7,439 bases of DNA, taken from the NCBI GenBank assembly GCA_964551295.1, contig CAZKDJ010000197.1:1-7439 (forward strand). Reading direction: 5' to 3'. The stretch is from JAFGED01 sp964551295 (lineage in GTDB: Bacteria > Chloroflexota > Anaerolineae > B4-G1). The notes under the pieces are model-generated. The model did not search any database, was not told where the DNA came from, and saw nothing but the letters and a program-made list of their open reading frames with translations. Position numbers and translations under genes: made by a program. Position 1 is the stretch's first letter. Every line of letters begins with the position of its first letter. Below, piece by piece: positions 6,401-7,439 of this stretch.

Positions 6401-7439
6401 CTATATCGGCTCTCTGGCTTTGGTCCTGCGGCTGCGTCCTACTTTTGAGACGCTGGAAGCGCTGGAGCGGCATCGAGGTCACTTGTTGAACTGGTACGAC
6501 ACGCATAGCTTGAGGCCTTTGCTCCCGCGTTACGTATCCACCGTGGATAGTGGCAACCTGGCAGCTTGTCTGTTGGCTCTTAGGCAGGGATGTCTGGCTA
6601 TACCTCAAATGTCCATCTTGCGCTGGCAGCGCTGGCAGGGATTGCTCGACACGTTGCATGTGTTGTATGAGACCGTTGAAGGTGTGGAGGGTGAGCCCGC
6701 TGTGGAAAAGGCGGTTGTGGCTCTACAGGATTATCTGATGGACATCTGCCAGCGGATATTGGCGGTGCGGGATAAACCTGGTGCCTGGGCACCGCTGCTG
6801 GTTGAGCTAGGGGACGAGGGCTGGCAGGAATTGGAGCGTCTGCTGATTTCGCTGGTCGAGATAGGCGCCAGTGCTCTAGAGGCTGACACTTTGCGCAGTC
6901 TGCGCATCTGGTCGGAGCGGGTGAGTGCACAACTGCTCGACATGCAGGGCGAGATGGATATGCTGCTGCCTTGGCTACTGCCGATGAGCGAGCCGCCAGC
7001 CCTGTTTGCCCGTCGGTACATAGGGGACGCGGACATCGCCGATGCTTGGCAGTCGCTGATTGATGTCCTGTCTTCTACTCCGCAATTGGGCGAGGTGCCT
7101 GATACTTGCAGGGCGGCGCGGGAGAGGTTGGGCAAGTTGCAGACTTTGCTAGCCGATAAACGCGCCGCTGCCGACCAACCGTCTTCCGCTTCCTTGCCGA
7201 GGTCCGACGAGCAGTTGGAGGAGGCTCGGGATTGGTGCATGAGTCTAGGGGGGGATCTGTATTCGGCCCAAATGGCTGCAGAGAGCTTGTCCATAGGTCT
7301 CCAAGATATGGGTGAGCAGGCAGAGGCTTATGTCCGGGAGATGGATTTTGGGTTCCTGTTTGATCCGCAGCTTCAGGTGCTTTACCTCGGCTATAACGTA
7401 ACGGCCGAAAAACTGGACGACTGGCATTATGGTCAGCTG
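3468..7439 (+). CDS. ndvB: Cyclic beta-1,2-glucan synthase, NdvB/Cgs type (5' part, runs off window)
   Basis: There are 1324 uninterrupted codons to the last base; family members are roughly 2800 residues, so about the N-terminal half is visible. The ATG at 3468 follows an in-frame TAG, with a weak AAGGGA 9 nt upstream. In order: an N-terminal domain with QWAVPYAAEWLLDNF (63-77) and GELWALPTMLR (149-159); membrane helices ~325-346 and ~355-380; a GT84 glycosyltransferase domain (~400-705) with LLTDFGDA (442-449), the DxD motif LDADT (D543, D545), SHDLFEG (655-661) and RLHRWVRGDWQ (688-698, an RxxRW motif); further helices (~732-752, 755-778, 790-810, 858-876, 880-900); and the conserved LLQWTTA. 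Then comes the start of the glucoamylase-like/cyclisation region: HRTSPTNIG (957-965), NWYDT (1008-1012), YVSTVDSGNL (1022-1031), MDFGFLFDP (1292-1300). In characterised homologues this inner-membrane enzyme primes on itself with UDP-glucose, extends beta-1,2-glucan and cyclises it; a C-terminal GH94 phosphorylase domain, outside this window, controls length. The gene symbol is by homology; a linear-glucan product is possible. Confidence 0.93.
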   Translation, partial: MPQTQFDEVSLRDQLEDLARQTVQVRATSRLARGQPSLLDQLQEQEKLLRAAYQHFAQASEVQWAVPYAAEWLLDNFYLVDQTLRQIREHMPVGYYRQLPKLESVPWEGYPRVYALARKIIEYHEDQLDLDRITRSVRFYQQVTPLTMGELWALPTMLRIGTLENLTQAVIAVGHLGEAEPVDAATRSVTEDLEDEAIVASCIQSLRLLATQDWKTFFENASLVEQVLGDDPADIYARMDFDTRDRYRGEVEELALATGLDERDVAQEVVRLAKEAEASRLGKESPRRAHIGYYLIDAGRAQLEQRLDYRPSWRKRLTRWLLGYPTLVYLGGIILLTLAILLGLLAYAWSRGGSIGQLIGAGLLVVLPAMAVTINVLNWLITRTVPPRLLPRLDFCKGIPSEYRTMVVIPTLLTDQGEVKSLLHQLELHFLGNADPYLHFALLTDFGDAPRKHMPGDDALLEQAIEGVRALNRKYGRDGIGPFYLFYREREWNPSEDCWMGWERKRGKLADFNRLINGAEASFSERVGDLDILPQVKYVITLDADTLLPRDSARRLVATFAHPLNQAEFDPQTGDVVAGYTVLQPRVEITPTSAAQSRFAQIFSGDIGLDLYTHAVSDVYQDLFGEGIYAGKGIYDVAAFERSLKGRIPNNALLSHDLFEGIHGRAGLVTDVALYEEYPAHYLAHTRRLHRWVRGDWQLLPWLFPQAPHAGQGMIPNPLSTIDRWKIIDNMRRSLLGLALLALLVAGWLWLPGSTLVWTLAGFLAVAVIVFSSLLSVFRQTFQGATLRSALRSVWLATLRWLLALVFLPYESMIAADAITSTLYRMLFSHKRLLQWTTAAHTLRLFGRRAKVRILWKQMGGVSLLTLGLAWLIFLFNPAAFPVAAPFLFAWVISPYLAHWLSRSRVRERAVLSEEQCRRLRGLARRMWLYFEQFVGPDDQWLPPDHFQEDPSGLVAHRTSPTNIGLMLLSTLAAYDLGYIGSLALVLRLRPTFETLEALERHRGHLLNWYDTHSLRPLLPRYVSTVDSGNLAACLLALRQGCLAIPQMSILRWQRWQGLLDTLHVLYETVEGVEGEPAVEKAVVALQDYLMDICQRILAVRDKPGAWAPLLVELGDEGWQELERLLISLVEIGASALEADTLRSLRIWSERVSAQLLDMQGEMDMLLPWLLPMSEPPALFARRYIGDADIADAWQSLIDVLSSTPQLGEVPDTCRAARERLGKLQTLLADKRAAADQPSSASLPRSDEQLEEARDWCMSLGGDLYSAQMAAESLSIGLQDMGEQAEAYVREMDFGFLFDPQLQVLYLGYNVTAEKLDDWHYGQL

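Noticed and set aside
6731..7294. 187-codon minus-strand frame, Ser-rich
   Set aside because: It lies wholly inside the glucan synthase gene, which keeps clear family motifs across the region; the Ser/Arg-rich product is a typical antisense shadow.

Overview
The window carries four plus-strand genes in two blocks. The left part (about 1-3467) is an accessory-looking locus rich in repeats. The right part (3468 to the window end) is the 5' 1324 codons of a very large carbohydrate-synthesis gene that runs off the edge. I see no rRNA, tRNA, transposase or CRISPR array. The mix of a STAND-type NTPase, long 40-residue TPRs, dispersed palindromes, a 'GTCATTCCGAGCGA' mini-element and a cyclic-glucan-synthase-like protein would fit a multicellular or filamentous environmental bacterium. 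Chloroflexota is my best guess, but this is an inference from gene style, not from a marker gene.

Layout. 1-159: a short hairpin and a sigma70-like promoter. 160-468: a 102-residue single-pass membrane protein with a charged, low-complexity cytoplasmic tail. 469-785: no credible gene; it holds a ~105-bp inverted-repeat element (494-598) and a 44-bp palindrome (688-731). 786-1658: a P-loop NTPase of the STAND class. 1655-3352: a winged-helix plus TPR protein, start codon overlapping the NTPase stop (ATGA). 3364-3407: a second 44-bp palindrome of the same family as the first. 3468-7439: cyclic beta-1,2-glucan synthase (NdvB/Cgs type), truncated by the window.

How the genes work together. The NTPase gene stops just after the STAND 'GNP' motif, and the next gene begins with the winged helix that normally follows it in the same polypeptide. 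Together the two read as one STAND protein (NTPase, winged helix, TPR sensor) divided between two translationally coupled genes. Neither half carries an effector domain. The small membrane protein upstream is the only nearby candidate partner, which makes a three-gene membrane-associated switch, possibly a conflict or defence system, the most interesting hypothesis here. The block lies between two copies of the 14-bp sequence ATTAGCGTATGCCC (54-67 and 3460-3473), the second covering the start codon of the glucan synthase gene, so insertion immediately upstream of that gene is possible. The glucan synthase itself looks intact across all 1324 visible codons and shows the family's ordered motifs.
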